Positions 25,152 through 33,589 of a DNA stretch of 64,000 bases are shown piece by piece. Both the position numbers and the translations under genes were made by a program. The DNA comes from Neisseria perflava. Lineage in GTDB: Bacteria > Pseudomonadota > Gammaproteobacteria > Burkholderiales > Neisseriaceae. Location: positions 116,659 through 180,658 of the forward strand of contig NZ_JALJYC010000001.1 in NCBI RefSeq assembly GCF_024170405.1. Reading direction: 5' to 3'. The stretch's first letter is position 1; each line of letters opens with the position of its first letter. The notes under the pieces are model-generated. The model had not been told where the DNA came from. It worked only from the letters and a program-made list of their open reading frames with translations, and did not search any database.

Positions 25152-25994
25152 TTACACCGACACGCCGACGGCGCGCGCAATGCGCAAACCTTCTTCCGCA
25201 CTTATATACACAGGATTTTCCGGCCGGTCGCGGTGGACGATGTCGCCTTGGCGGAACATCACCAATTCGTCCACCGCCAGCTGCTGCCAGGTTTCGTTGC
25301 AGGTCAGCGGCAGGGTTGCGATGACGGCCACTTTGTCGCTCGGTGTGGTGACTTCGGCAAAATCGACCATAATGTCTTCGTCCAGCAGGCGGGCTTGGCC
25401 GAACGGAGCTTTGCGCACGATGTAGTGCAGCAGCGTACTGGCGTGTGCAATCAGGGAATCGCCGTTGGACATGACGAAATTAAACAGGCCGTAGCTGCGG
25501 ATTTCATGCGTCAACTCGGTAACGGCGGCGAAGAGGGTATCTTCGTCGGGCTTACGGTCGAAGCGGCAGCGCAGGCGGTTGAGCAGGTAGCAGAACGCGC
25601 GTTCGGAATCGGTATCGCCGACGGGGTGGTAAAATTCGCCCTCTTTGGGGAAAAAATCAAACAGATGGCCGTTGTGGGCAAACAGCCAGTATTCGCCCCA
25701 CATTTCGCGCATAAACGGGTGGGTGTTGGCTAGCGAAGTCTGCCCCTGCGAGGCTTTGCGGATATGGGCGATGACGTTTTCGGATTTGATGGGGTAGGCG
25801 CGGATAAGGTCGGCCACGGGCGATTTGGCGCTGGGTTTGTCGTCGTGAAACAGGCGCACGCCCTTGCCCTCGAAGAAGCCGATACCGAAGCCGTCGGCGT
25901 GGTGGTCGGTAATGCCGCCGCGTCTGCGGAAACCTTCAAAGGAAAACATGATGTCGGTGGGGGTATTGCAATTCATGCCGAGCAGCTGGCACAT
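25152..25994 (-). CDS. Class II glutamine amidotransferase (YafJ-like)
   Basis: A 280-residue protein starting MCQLLGMNCN, where Cys2 is the N-terminal nucleophile of class II amidotransferases. Conserved blocks include H-H-A-D-G-F-G-I-G-F, V-I-A-H-I-R-K-A-S, F-A-H-N-G-H-L and G-D-T-D-S-E-R-A-F. It has the glutaminase domain only, as in E. coli YafJ, so the acceptor reaction is unknown. The start at 25994 was chosen because the nucleophile must follow the initiator Met; 41 upstream in-frame residues do not fit the family. Confidence 0.88.
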   Translation of the reverse strand: MCQLLGMNCNTPTDIMFSFEGFRRRGGITDHHADGFGIGFFEGKGVRLFHDDKPSAKSPVADLIRAYPIKSENVIAHIRKASQGQTSLANTHPFMREMWGEYWLFAHNGHLFDFFPKEGEFYHPVGDTDSERAFCYLLNRLRCRFDRKPDEDTLFAAVTELTHEIRSYGLFNFVMSNGDSLIAHASTLLHYIVRKAPFGQARLLDEDIMVDFAEVTTPSDKVAVIATLPLTCNETWQQLAVDELVMFRQGDIVHRDRPENPVYISAEEGLRIARAVGVSV

Positions 25995-26071
25995 GGTGTA
26001 CGCCTTGTTGTGAAGTCTGTATAAACAAACGGAATAGCTAAAGTGTAGCAGTTTCAGCGTATTTAAGCGAT

Positions 26072-26135
26072 AGGCCGTCTGAAAAGGTATGACAGAAATC
26101 ATGGATTTCGTTTTCACACCTATTCAGACGGCCTT
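26072..26135. repeat. 64-base DUS-bounded long hairpin
   Basis: A DUS pair encloses an imperfect inner palindrome (GGTATGACAGAAATC, ATG, GATTTCG...ACACC). A closely related 63-base unit flanks the insertion sequence at 59657-59694 plus 60765-60789. It lies between aroB and the amidotransferase gene, both on the minus strand. Confidence 0.65.
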
Positions 26136-26139
26136 GTGT

Positions 26140-27219
26140 TTAGACATACGGTTGCAAAGTGCGGCGCAGAATGTCCATATCGGTGATTTCGGTAATATTG
26201 GCACGCCCCAAGCAGTCGAGACCGATAAAGCGCATCACGCCGCTACTGACTTTTTTATCGTGGCTCATGTGGGCAATCCATTTGTCGAACGCAAATTTCG
26301 GCGGCGCAGACGGTAAATTGGCGGCTTCGAGCAAGGCGGCAATGCGGGCGGTATCAGCGGCGGTCGTTTTGCCAAGCTCTTCCGACAAACGTCCTGCCAA
26401 CACGCAGCCGGCGGCCACGGCTTCGCCGTGCAGCCACACGCCGTAGCCCATTTCGGCTTCGATGGCATGGCCGAACGTGTGGCCGAGGTTGAGCCAAGCG
26501 CGGATACCCTGTTCGGTTTCATCTTGCGACACGATGTCGGCTTTCATTTTGCAGCAGTGATACACGGCCTGCGCCAGCTTGTATTGGTCTTGTGCCATCA
26601 GGTCGGCCATGTTTTGCTCTAGCCACTCGAAAAATTCAATGTCGCCGAGTGTGCCATATTTGATGACTTCGGCCATGCCCGCTGACAATTCGCGCGGCGG
26701 CAGGGTTTGCAGCGTGGTCAAATCGGCCAACACCGCCTGCGGTTGGTAAAACGCGCCTATCATGTTTTTGCCGAGCGGGTGGTTGATGGCGGTTTTGCCG
26801 CCGACAGACGAATCCACCTGACTCAACAGCGTGGTCGGTACTTGGATAAACGGCGCACCGCGCTGGTAAGTCGCCGCCGCAAAACCGACCATATCGCCGA
26901 TGACGCCGCCGCCGAGCGCAATCAGCGTGGTTTTGCGTTCGGCGCGGTGTTGCATTAGGCCATCGAAAATCAGGTTGAGTGTTTGCCAGTTTTTATATTC
27001 CTCGCCGTCGGGCAGGATAATGCTGAAATGTTCGACGCCCGCTTTATCCAAGGCCGTCTGAATTTTTTCCAAATACAGCGGTGCGACGGTTTCGTTGGTC
27101 ACAATGGCGGCCTTTTTACCCAAATACGGCTTGAGCAGGGTGTCGGCTTCATCCAACAGATTTTGCCCGATGAAAATCGGATAGGGGTGGGATGGGGTTT
27201 GAACGGTCAAGGTGTGCAT
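26140..27219 (-). CDS. aroB: 3-dehydroquinate synthase
   Basis: A 359-residue NAD- and metal-dependent enzyme making 3-dehydroquinate in the shikimate pathway. Motifs are D-G-E-E-Y-K, the NAD loop A-L-G-G-G-V-I-G-D-M-V-G-F-A-A, P-T-T-L-L-S-Q-V-D-S-S-V-G-G-K-T-A-I-N-H-P, and metal ligands in N-L-G-H-T-F-G-H-A-I-E and H-G-E-A-V. The start MHTLTV at 27219 is where the family begins. aroK lies upstream in the same direction, but 414 bases with a MITE-like element separate them. Confidence 0.96.
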   Translation of the reverse strand: MHTLTVQTPSHPYPIFIGQNLLDEADTLLKPYLGKKAAIVTNETVAPLYLEKIQTALDKAGVEHFSIILPDGEEYKNWQTLNLIFDGLMQHRAERKTTLIALGGGVIGDMVGFAAATYQRGAPFIQVPTTLLSQVDSSVGGKTAINHPLGKNMIGAFYQPQAVLADLTTLQTLPPRELSAGMAEVIKYGTLGDIEFFEWLEQNMADLMAQDQYKLAQAVYHCCKMKADIVSQDETEQGIRAWLNLGHTFGHAIEAEMGYGVWLHGEAVAAGCVLAGRLSEELGKTTAADTARIAALLEAANLPSAPPKFAFDKWIAHMSHDKKVSSGVMRFIGLDCLGRANITEITDMDILRRTLQPYV

Positions 27220-27374
27220 AATCAATCCTAAAAATCGGAATCGGGATTCAGAGGCAAATTCATTAATGTGGATTCGGGAAGTAACCAATAGCCCGTAGCT
27301 TGGGATGAAATGCCCAATGGAACGAGGCAATGTCGGGTTCAACACAACCTACACGGCTTAGTTGATTCTACTAA

Positions 27375-27564
27375 ACGTGAGTTCGGGATAAGCGTTTTAA
27401 ATATTTTCAGAACTATATACGATATCTCGGCAGATAGAAAATCGCCAGATTTTCGTCATTCCTGCGCAGGCGGGAATGATGAATCCTCGCGGATTCCGTC
27501 TGCAAAAAGAAACACGTTTCTGAAATTTAAAAAGATATTCTATCTGCTTATCCCGAACTCACGT
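27375..27564. repeat. MITE-like element with dRS3-type core between aroK and aroB
   Basis: The ends carry perfect inverted repeats; including one flanking base they read AACGTGAGTTCGGGATAAGC at 27374-27393 and its complement at 27546-27565. A direct repeat TACTAA flanks both sides (27369-27374 and 27565-27570), as expected for a target duplication. The interior at 27459-27479 contains ATTCCTGCGCAGGCGGGAAT, very close to the neisserial dRS3 repeat (ATTCCC, eight bases, GGGAAT). There is no coding capacity. Confidence 0.7.
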
Positions 27565-27578
27565 TACTAAAGTAGATA

Positions 27579-27615
27579 AGGCCGTCTGAAAACAGCGTAT
27601 TTTCAGACGGCCTTT
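27579..27615 (-). terminator. DUS hairpin after aroK
   Basis: AAGGCCGTCTGAAAA and TTTTCAGACGGCCTT arms with a short loop, just downstream of the aroK stop. The U-run on the minus strand is short, so termination may be partial. Confidence 0.55.
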
Positions 27616-27633
27616 GCTAAGGTCGCCGCCGGT

Positions 27634-28158
27634 TTAAGCGTCGGCAGGTTGTTTTAATGCGTCCAGCACATGTTGGATGGTTTTTTGATAATTGCCCGAC
27701 TCAATTACCACATGCGCGGTATCGCGGTAGATTTTATCGCGCACGTTATACAGCTCTTGCAATTTCGCTAACGGATTTTCCACGCGCAGCAGCGGACGGT
27801 TGGTGTCGTAGCGGGTACGTTCCAACAAGACTTCGGGCAGGGTGTGCAGATAAATGACCGTACCGTGTTCGCGCAGACAGCGGCGGTTTTCCTCGCGCAA
27901 AACCGAGCCGCCGCCGGTGGAGAGCACGATATTTTCCTGCTGCGCCAGTTTTTTCAAAATGGCGCTTTCACGGTTGCGGAAGCCCTCTTCGCCTTCCATT
28001 TCGAAAATGGTCGGAATAGATACACCGGAAGCCACGCAGATTTCGTGGTCGCTGTCGTAAAACTGCCGCCCGAGCAGTTGGGCAATATGTTTGCCCAAGG
28101 TGGTTTTGCCCGCGCCCATCAGCCCGACTAAGATTAAGTTGCCATTGATTTTTTCCAT
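27634..28158 (-). CDS. aroK: Shikimate kinase
   Basis: A 174-residue P-loop kinase phosphorylating shikimate. Walker A is G-L-M-G-A-G-K-T-T-L-G-K, with the shikimate-binding D-S-D-H-E-I and S-T-G-G-G-S-V-L-R-E-E-N-R, and the lid region around Y-D-T-N-R-P-L-L. The start MEKINGN at 28158 agrees with the family; a longer in-frame extension has no homology features. It follows pilQ in the same direction, separated by a terminator. Confidence 0.95.
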   Translation of the reverse strand: MEKINGNLILVGLMGAGKTTLGKHIAQLLGRQFYDSDHEICVASGVSIPTIFEMEGEEGFRNRESAILKKLAQQENIVLSTGGGSVLREENRRCLREHGTVIYLHTLPEVLLERTRYDTNRPLLRVENPLAKLQELYNVRDKIYRDTAHVVIESGNYQKTIQHVLDALKQPADA

Positions 28159-28234
28159 GTGAAAGATTCTATATGATATTGGCAGGAAAATGTTTGATTT
28201 GGGCGATTGCCTGATATTAATGCAATAGTTTATC

Positions 28235-28272
28235 AAAAAAGGCATGCTTTTTGTTATAAGCATGCCTTTTTA
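28235..28272 (-). terminator. Intrinsic terminator of the pil operon
   Basis: AAAAAAGGCATGCTT and AAGCATGCCTTTTT arms around a seven-base loop right after the pilQ stop, with a U-run on each strand. It contains no DUS. Confidence 0.8.
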
Positions 28273-28278
28273 TGGGTT

Positions 28279-30384
28279 TTAGTAGCGCAAGTTGTTACCG
28301 TGGCCGTCCATAATGCGAGGAGTCAGGAAGACCAACAGCTCTTTGCGGGTTTCTTCACGGGAGCGAGATTTAAACAAATTGCCTAATACCGGAATATCGC
28401 CTAGCAAAGGAACTTTATTAGTGGTATTACTGTTTTCCTCTTCATAAATACCACCGATAATTAATGTACCACCGTCTTCTACCATGGCCTGCGTATTCAG
28501 GTTTTTGGTGCTGATACACAGCGTGGTCACGCCATCAGTAGTGCAGGATATAGGCGTGTCTTTGTTGATTTTTACGGTCATGATAATTTGACCGTCAGGT
28601 GTGATATTCGGCGTAACGGTTAAACCCAATACAGCTTTTTTAAAGGTCACGGAAGTGGAGCCGCTAGAAGTAGATTCTTGGTAAGGAATCTCCTGGCCGG
28701 ATTCAATGGTGGCTTCTTTGCGGTCTTGGGTTAATACACGCGGATTAGAGATGGTTTTGCTTTTGTTTTGTGTTTCGGCTGCGGATAATTCTAATCCTAA
28801 TGCACCGGAGGCAAAAGAGCGCACCAAGGCAATAGAGGTTGTTGCGGTATTGGTTGTCGGCAGACTGATGTTTGGGCTGCTGCTGGAAACGGAATATCCG
28901 CTCGTACTGCCAGACAAACTAGAGCCCCAACTATTCGAGCCGTTGGTACCGCTATAACCAAATTTAACCCCTAAATCACGTGAAAAACCTTCTTCTGCTT
29001 CCACAATACGCGCTTCGACCATTACCTGACGGGCAGGCACGTCCAGCTCATCAACCAGTTTGCGGAATTTCTCAATCACGCTGCGGTTATCGGTAATAAT
29101 CAGCGTATTGGTGGCAGGGTCGATCAGAGCGCTGCCTCGGTTGCTCAACAGGGTGTTGCGGCCGTTGCCGGAATTACCACTACTGCTGCCGTTTTCTTCC
29201 AAGCGCAGGATTTTACGGAATTCTTCGACGTTTTTGTATTTCAGTTGGAAGGTTTGCGAATACAGCGGGCCGAGTTCGGCGATTTCTTTTTCGGCTTGCA
29301 AAAAGGCTTTGTCTTTTGCCAGCAGCTCTTCGCGCGGGGCAATGTTGATAATATTACCTTGGCGGCGCATATCCAAATTACGCGCCTGCATGACCAAATC
29401 CAAAGCCTGATCCCAAGGTACATCTTTCAACGACAAAGTCATTTTGCCGTTGACGGTATCGCTGGCGACGATATTGATACCGGACTCTTTGGCTAAAATC
29501 TGCAAAATTGTCCGCACTTCTACGTCTTGGAAATCTAAAGAAATGCGGCGTCCGTTGAAGGACTTGTTGGCGTTGGCATTCAAACCGCGCGACTCAGCAG
29601 GCGTGGCTTTGGCGGCAATTTCAAAGGTAAAGCGGCCGGCTGCGGAGCGTGTGGTAACGTCCCAATTACCGTTGTTGCGGATAATCAGTTGGGTGGCATT
29701 GCCAATGCGTTTGAGCGTAACATTTTGTACCGGCGTGTTGAAATCGCCTACATCCAAGCTGCGCTGGGCTTGAGTTGGCAAAGGATGGTTTTTCAGCGTG
29801 ATAACCAGGCGGTCATTTTGCTTTTTGATTTCCGGGTCGCCAGAGAAGGTCGGGGCGGTCAGCTCAATAATGCCGGAATTGCGTGTACCTTTGCGAAAGT
29901 CGATATTGGCCGAGGTTACGGTTTGGCTGGTTTGAGTGGCGCGAGGTGCCGGTTGCGGGACATATTCAGCGGTTTGCGCCGGAATAGCGGCAGTTTGGTC
30001 GGCGGTTTCGCTAACGAATACCCATACTTCGTTGCCGCGAATTTCGGTATTGTATTGGCTGCTTTTGTTTAAACCCAGCATGATACGGGCGCGGTTGTTG
30101 TTTTGCGCTGCTGTGATTTGGTTTAGCAGCGGGTCGGCATATTCTAAAACGGGTTGCGGTAGCTGGATGGTGGTGTTGGCAAAATCCAATGCAATACGCG
30201 CGGGAGTAGTGGTGACAAACCCGCTGGGGCTGGTTACGTCGCGGTCAAAGCGGATTTTGATGATTTTTTGGTTATCCGGCAAAGTGGAAACATTGATGTC
30301 GGTAATGTTGCCCGCAAAGGCCGTCTGAAGCATGGAGCTCATGCTCAGGCCGGCTAGGAATTTGGTAATGTACTTGGTTTTCAT
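28279..30384 (-). CDS. pilQ: Type IV pilus outer-membrane secretin PilQ
   Basis: A 701-residue secretin through which the pilus crosses the outer membrane. It has a signal peptide MKTKYITKFLAG...AFA, two AMIN domains (about residues 25-245), an STN/N0 domain beginning I-S-L-D-F-Q-D-V-E-V-R-T-I-L-Q, N1 domains, and the secretin core ending V-P-L-L-G-D-I-P-V-L-G-N-L-F. The octapeptide small basic repeats known from meningococcal PilQ are not visible between the AMIN domains; that stretch is an ordinary Pro/Gln/Thr-rich linker. The start at 30384 was chosen for the signal peptide, with AGGGG upstream. It is the last gene of pilMNOPQ. Confidence 0.95.
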   Translation of the reverse strand: MKTKYITKFLAGLSMSSMLQTAFAGNITDINVSTLPDNQKIIKIRFDRDVTSPSGFVTTTPARIALDFANTTIQLPQPVLEYADPLLNQITAAQNNNRARIMLGLNKSSQYNTEIRGNEVWVFVSETADQTAAIPAQTAEYVPQPAPRATQTSQTVTSANIDFRKGTRNSGIIELTAPTFSGDPEIKKQNDRLVITLKNHPLPTQAQRSLDVGDFNTPVQNVTLKRIGNATQLIIRNNGNWDVTTRSAAGRFTFEIAAKATPAESRGLNANANKSFNGRRISLDFQDVEVRTILQILAKESGINIVASDTVNGKMTLSLKDVPWDQALDLVMQARNLDMRRQGNIINIAPREELLAKDKAFLQAEKEIAELGPLYSQTFQLKYKNVEEFRKILRLEENGSSSGNSGNGRNTLLSNRGSALIDPATNTLIITDNRSVIEKFRKLVDELDVPARQVMVEARIVEAEEGFSRDLGVKFGYSGTNGSNSWGSSLSGSTSGYSVSSSSPNISLPTTNTATTSIALVRSFASGALGLELSAAETQNKSKTISNPRVLTQDRKEATIESGQEIPYQESTSSGSTSVTFKKAVLGLTVTPNITPDGQIIMTVKINKDTPISCTTDGVTTLCISTKNLNTQAMVEDGGTLIIGGIYEEENSNTTNKVPLLGDIPVLGNLFKSRSREETRKELLVFLTPRIMDGHGNNLRY

Positions 30385-30404
30385 AAAAGTGAGACCCCTT
30401 AAAA

Positions 30405-31010
30405 TCAATTTGGAACCGGTGCGGCATGATTGGCAACGGCAGGCGCTTGTTCCGGCGGATTGGCCGGTGCCGCTGAATTGGGAACGGGCATGGCAGCGCC
30501 GTTTTTATCGGATGGGCTGCTTAATGGTAATTCCGCTTTCCGGTGCACCCAGTTGCCGTAGCTGTCTTCAATCAGCTCGGTCAGGATGATTTTGTCTTCG
30601 GTAATGCTTTGGATACGACCGTGATTTTGACCGATATAATTGCCGGGTGCAACTGTATAGACGTGACTATCCGCTTGAACAAAACCGGAGATTCTGCCGT
30701 TGCTGGAAAGGTTGCCGACATAACGCAGGCTGTCAAGGCTAAAGGATTCCAACACTTCTTTGCGGCGGTTGGGATTCGGGGCATTGCCGCCTTTGGGTGC
30801 GGATTCCAAACGTCTGGGATCAAAGGCATTCAAACCGCTATATGCGGGAGGATTGTAGGCTGCAGGCGGTGTGACGGTAGGTGCTTCAAACGGAATGGTT
30901 TGGGATTTTGCCTGTTTGCGGGTTTCCTTCATCCATTGGTTTAAATCGTCGTAAGTGGGTGTGCAGGCTGTAATGCAGAGGACGCTTGCGAGTAAGAAAG
31001 TATGTTTCAT
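30405..31010 (-). CDS. pilP: Type IV pilus lipoprotein PilP
   Basis: A 201-residue inner-membrane-anchored lipoprotein (signal MKHTFLLASVLCITAC, lipid on Cys16). A disordered Pro-rich stretch (about residues 40-80) is followed by a beta-domain with L-R-Y-V-G-N-L, G-N-Y-I-G-Q-N-H-G-R-I and L-I-E-D-S-Y-G-N-W. It links the PilMNO platform to PilQ. A second ATG directly upstream (31013) is possible. It lies six bases after pilO. Confidence 0.94.
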   Translation of the reverse strand: MKHTFLLASVLCITACTPTYDDLNQWMKETRKQAKSQTIPFEAPTVTPPAAYNPPAYSGLNAFDPRRLESAPKGGNAPNPNRRKEVLESFSLDSLRYVGNLSSNGRISGFVQADSHVYTVAPGNYIGQNHGRIQSITEDKIILTELIEDSYGNWVHRKAELPLSSPSDKNGAAMPVPNSAAPANPPEQAPAVANHAAPVPN

Positions 31011-31016
31011 CATTGC

Positions 31017-31715
31017 CTAGCCTTTTTTCTTTTTATTTTTCTTGGATTTATTTGAGCCTTTTCCATTAGCCTTGTCTTGCTTTTCTTGGGTTGCTGCTAA
31101 TTCAGCAGCTACTTCTTCCGCTGGACGGGCTTTATAGGTCGTCGCTGTGGCACTGAGTGTCAGCGAGTCATTTTTACTGTCTTTATTGTTTTTTCCGATG
31201 TTGGGTTGAATTTTGATGGAATCCAAGGTAATAATGCGCGACAGTTCGCCAACATCTCGGGTAAATTGGCTGATTTGCTGGTATTTGCCGGTTACAGCGA
31301 TTTCATAAGGCAGCTTTTGAATCGGGCCGTCGTTAGACGGGCTTTGAGGAATAACGCTATCAAGGCGCAATCCGTTATCCGAACCCGCTTGATGCAACTC
31401 TTGAATCAGGTTCGGGATTTCTGCATCAGTGGGTAATTGGCGCAATAAAACATCGAATGCGGAACGAATAGAGGAGAGCTCGGCTTTTAAGTTGTTCAAG
31501 CTACCCGCTTCAATGCTTTTTTGGGTATAGGTTTCTTTGAGTTTGGTTTCTTTGTCTTGCTGTTGCGTCAGGGTATCCAGCTGGCTGCGAAACAATGCGG
31601 CATAGCCTAAAGCTAATACGATGACAACAATGAGGCCTGCCAAAGCTAATTGTGATGGCATATTGAGCTGGTATAAGTTTTGCACATCTAGATTTTTTAA
31701 TTTCTTCGCGGCCAT
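31017..31715 (-). CDS. pilO: Type IV pilus assembly protein PilO
   Basis: A 232-residue bitopic inner-membrane protein: a short cytoplasmic start, one membrane helix (about residues 21-43), a coiled coil (about 45-90) and a ferredoxin-like periplasmic domain. The C-terminus is strongly basic (K-S-K-K-N-K-K-K-K-G). It heterodimerises with PilN in the alignment subcomplex. Its start codon overlaps the pilN stop (TAATG), indicating translational coupling. Confidence 0.93.
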   Translation of the reverse strand: MAAKKLKNLDVQNLYQLNMPSQLALAGLIVVIVLALGYAALFRSQLDTLTQQQDKETKLKETYTQKSIEAGSLNNLKAELSSIRSAFDVLLRQLPTDAEIPNLIQELHQAGSDNGLRLDSVIPQSPSNDGPIQKLPYEIAVTGKYQQISQFTRDVGELSRIITLDSIKIQPNIGKNNKDSKNDSLTLSATATTYKARPAEEVAAELAATQEKQDKANGKGSNKSKKNKKKKG

Positions 31716-32326
31716 TATTCTTGCTCCTGTTCCGGCTGTTCAACCGTAGCGTCCTCAGGGAAGGCCGCAGGTGTGGCTGGTGTGCTATTTTGGTTGAGCG
31801 AAACTTTTAATGTAAACTCCTGATACCTATCTACTTTTTTAATGCTGATTAACTCAGGTTGAGAGAAAATACCGGTGCTGGGTAAGGTGCGCATAAACAT
31901 AGCGATTTTGTTGTCGCTGACTGCTTTGCCGGTAATTTTGTAGAGGGTTGGTGTTTCGGCTTCCAACGAGGTCAGGTAGGTGTTGTCAGGTGTCAGGACA
32001 TTCAATGCATCCATGATTTGAGCGGCTTGATAGCGTTTTTTCTGTAATTCTTCAACTTTTTGCTTTTTGGCTAAGAAGCTTTCTTTTTCCTGTTTTAATT
32101 TTTTAATTTCGCCCAAGTCTTTATCGAGCTTTTCAATTTCGGTTTCTAAGAAACGGTTACGACCTTCTTGGTTGTCAATGGCGCTGTTGATGAAGAGGTA
32201 GGTCAGCACAGACAAACCTAAGCCTGCCAGCAATCCGCACAGCATTAAAATTTTGAATTTTTGCTTTTGGTGTTGTCTGATTTCTTCCCGGTAGGGGAGA
32301 AGGTTGATTTTGGTAAGTTCTATCAT
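31715..32326 (-). CDS. pilN: Type IV pilus assembly protein PilN
   Basis: A 203-residue inner-membrane protein. The conserved N-terminal peptide I-N-L-L-P-Y-R-E binds PilM. A membrane helix (about residues 25-45) is followed by a coiled coil rich in Lys/Glu (about 48-95) and a periplasmic domain. The C-terminal tail is acidic and Gln-rich. It lies four bases after pilM. Confidence 0.94.
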   Translation of the reverse strand: MIELTKINLLPYREEIRQHQKQKFKILMLCGLLAGLGLSVLTYLFINSAIDNQEGRNRFLETEIEKLDKDLGEIKKLKQEKESFLAKKQKVEELQKKRYQAAQIMDALNVLTPDNTYLTSLEAETPTLYKITGKAVSDNKIAMFMRTLPSTGIFSQPELISIKKVDRYQEFTLKVSLNQNSTPATPAAFPEDATVEQPEQEQE

Positions 32327-32330
32327 GCTG

Positions 32331-33440
32331 TTACAGCCCCCTTAAGGCCAGGCCGAATGCCAAAGTTAAAGACGGTACGTCCAGTTGTAATTGCGGTAAG
32401 TCGATTTTGCTGCTTCTTTCGGCATACGCAGCGGGATGGGCGCATTGTGTTGCCGTATTGGTTTGGGAAAAGATACTTTCCGCCAATCCGCTTTGTTGAG
32501 CCGCCAACCCTGTTAACAAGATATGTTTAATACCGGAGAAGGTATCAGAGGATTGGGTGGTGTAGTAAAACTGCAATACGCGTTGGATTTCTTGGGCAAC
32601 TTGTACGTTGAAGCGGTCGGTAATCTGCGTTTGGTAGTCGGACGGTTTGGTCGGCGAAGAAATTATCTGCGCGGCTTGTTCTTCCGTTACCTGATAGGTA
32701 CGCTGGATAAGCTGGTTAAGCTGCTCGGTGCTGACAGGTGTTTCTTGCTTGTAGAGGATTTGATCATTTTGCATGATTAATGCATACATCTGCGTTGCGT
32801 AAATACCGAAGATGGCAATTTTTTCATTGGTCAGCTCCGGCGCATGGTTGTTTATCCAAAAAGCAAAGGCATTTCGTTGTGCCAATAAATCCAAATCCAT
32901 TGCTGATAAGGTCAACCCTGCATTTTCAAACATCTCAATGCGGGGTTCTACGTCATCTTTTTTGGCGGCTACGGTCAGCAGTTGTTGGCCTGCGGGTGAA
33001 ACGGAAGTGCCGGTAATCTGGTAGTCATAATTGAGCTCTTCAACCGGGCCGATTTGCGCCACTTCGGATTCGGCAAACGCTTCCAAATCCAAACCGGTAT
33101 GGTTCGGATTGTAGATGGCTTGTTCAACCGTTGCTTGGCTATTAGGGATGGCAGCAATAAAATTTTTACAAGAACTGCGTAATTGGGTGTAAGTATGTTG
33201 CAGATATGTAACAAGATGGTCATAATCTTGAATTTTGTTGCCTTTAACAATATTCTTAGGCAGTTTGGTAATAACGTATTTTTCCAACTGGATTTGGTTT
33301 AAACTACGGCTTGTCAGCTGTACCATTTTGATGGTGTGCTGGCTGATGTCAATGCCGATGGCCGTGCGGCTGCCTTGTCCGCCCGTTGTTTTATTGGTTT
33401 GGGCGGTGGTATTTTTTGTGCTTTTAAATAAGCGCATCAT
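32331..33440 (-). CDS. pilM: Type IV pilus assembly protein PilM
   Basis: A 369-residue actin-like cytoplasmic ATP-binding protein that docks to the PilN N-terminus. Visible features are I-G-I-D-I-S-Q-H-T-I-K-M-V-Q-L near the start, G-P-V-E-E-L-N-Y-D-Y-Q, and the late phosphate loop L-L-T-G-L-A. Either of two adjacent ATG codons (33440 or 33437) could start it; GGGAAG lies just upstream. It is the first gene of pilMNOPQ and divergent from ponA. Confidence 0.93.
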   Translation of the reverse strand: MMRLFKSTKNTTAQTNKTTGGQGSRTAIGIDISQHTIKMVQLTSRSLNQIQLEKYVITKLPKNIVKGNKIQDYDHLVTYLQHTYTQLRSSCKNFIAAIPNSQATVEQAIYNPNHTGLDLEAFAESEVAQIGPVEELNYDYQITGTSVSPAGQQLLTVAAKKDDVEPRIEMFENAGLTLSAMDLDLLAQRNAFAFWINNHAPELTNEKIAIFGIYATQMYALIMQNDQILYKQETPVSTEQLNQLIQRTYQVTEEQAAQIISSPTKPSDYQTQITDRFNVQVAQEIQRVLQFYYTTQSSDTFSGIKHILLTGLAAQQSGLAESIFSQTNTATQCAHPAAYAERSSKIDLPQLQLDVPSLTLAFGLALRGL

Positions 33441-33589
33441 ATGACTTCCCTGTATCATTAGAGTCGTGGGTTACGATTCCAGTATCCGTAAGCGATGGAG
33501 TCTCTTTGCACGGTAGTAACTGTGTTTTATCGAAACCGTCAGCTATTTTACTTTATTTAATGCTTGTAATGGCAAAATATTAATTAGTC

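Larger units (their letters stand above)
27220..27633. other. aroK-aroB gap
   Basis: A 414-base gap made up of a MITE-like element (27375-27564), a DUS hairpin (27579-27615), and about 150 bases next to aroB in which no clear gene or promoter was seen. Confidence 0.6.
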
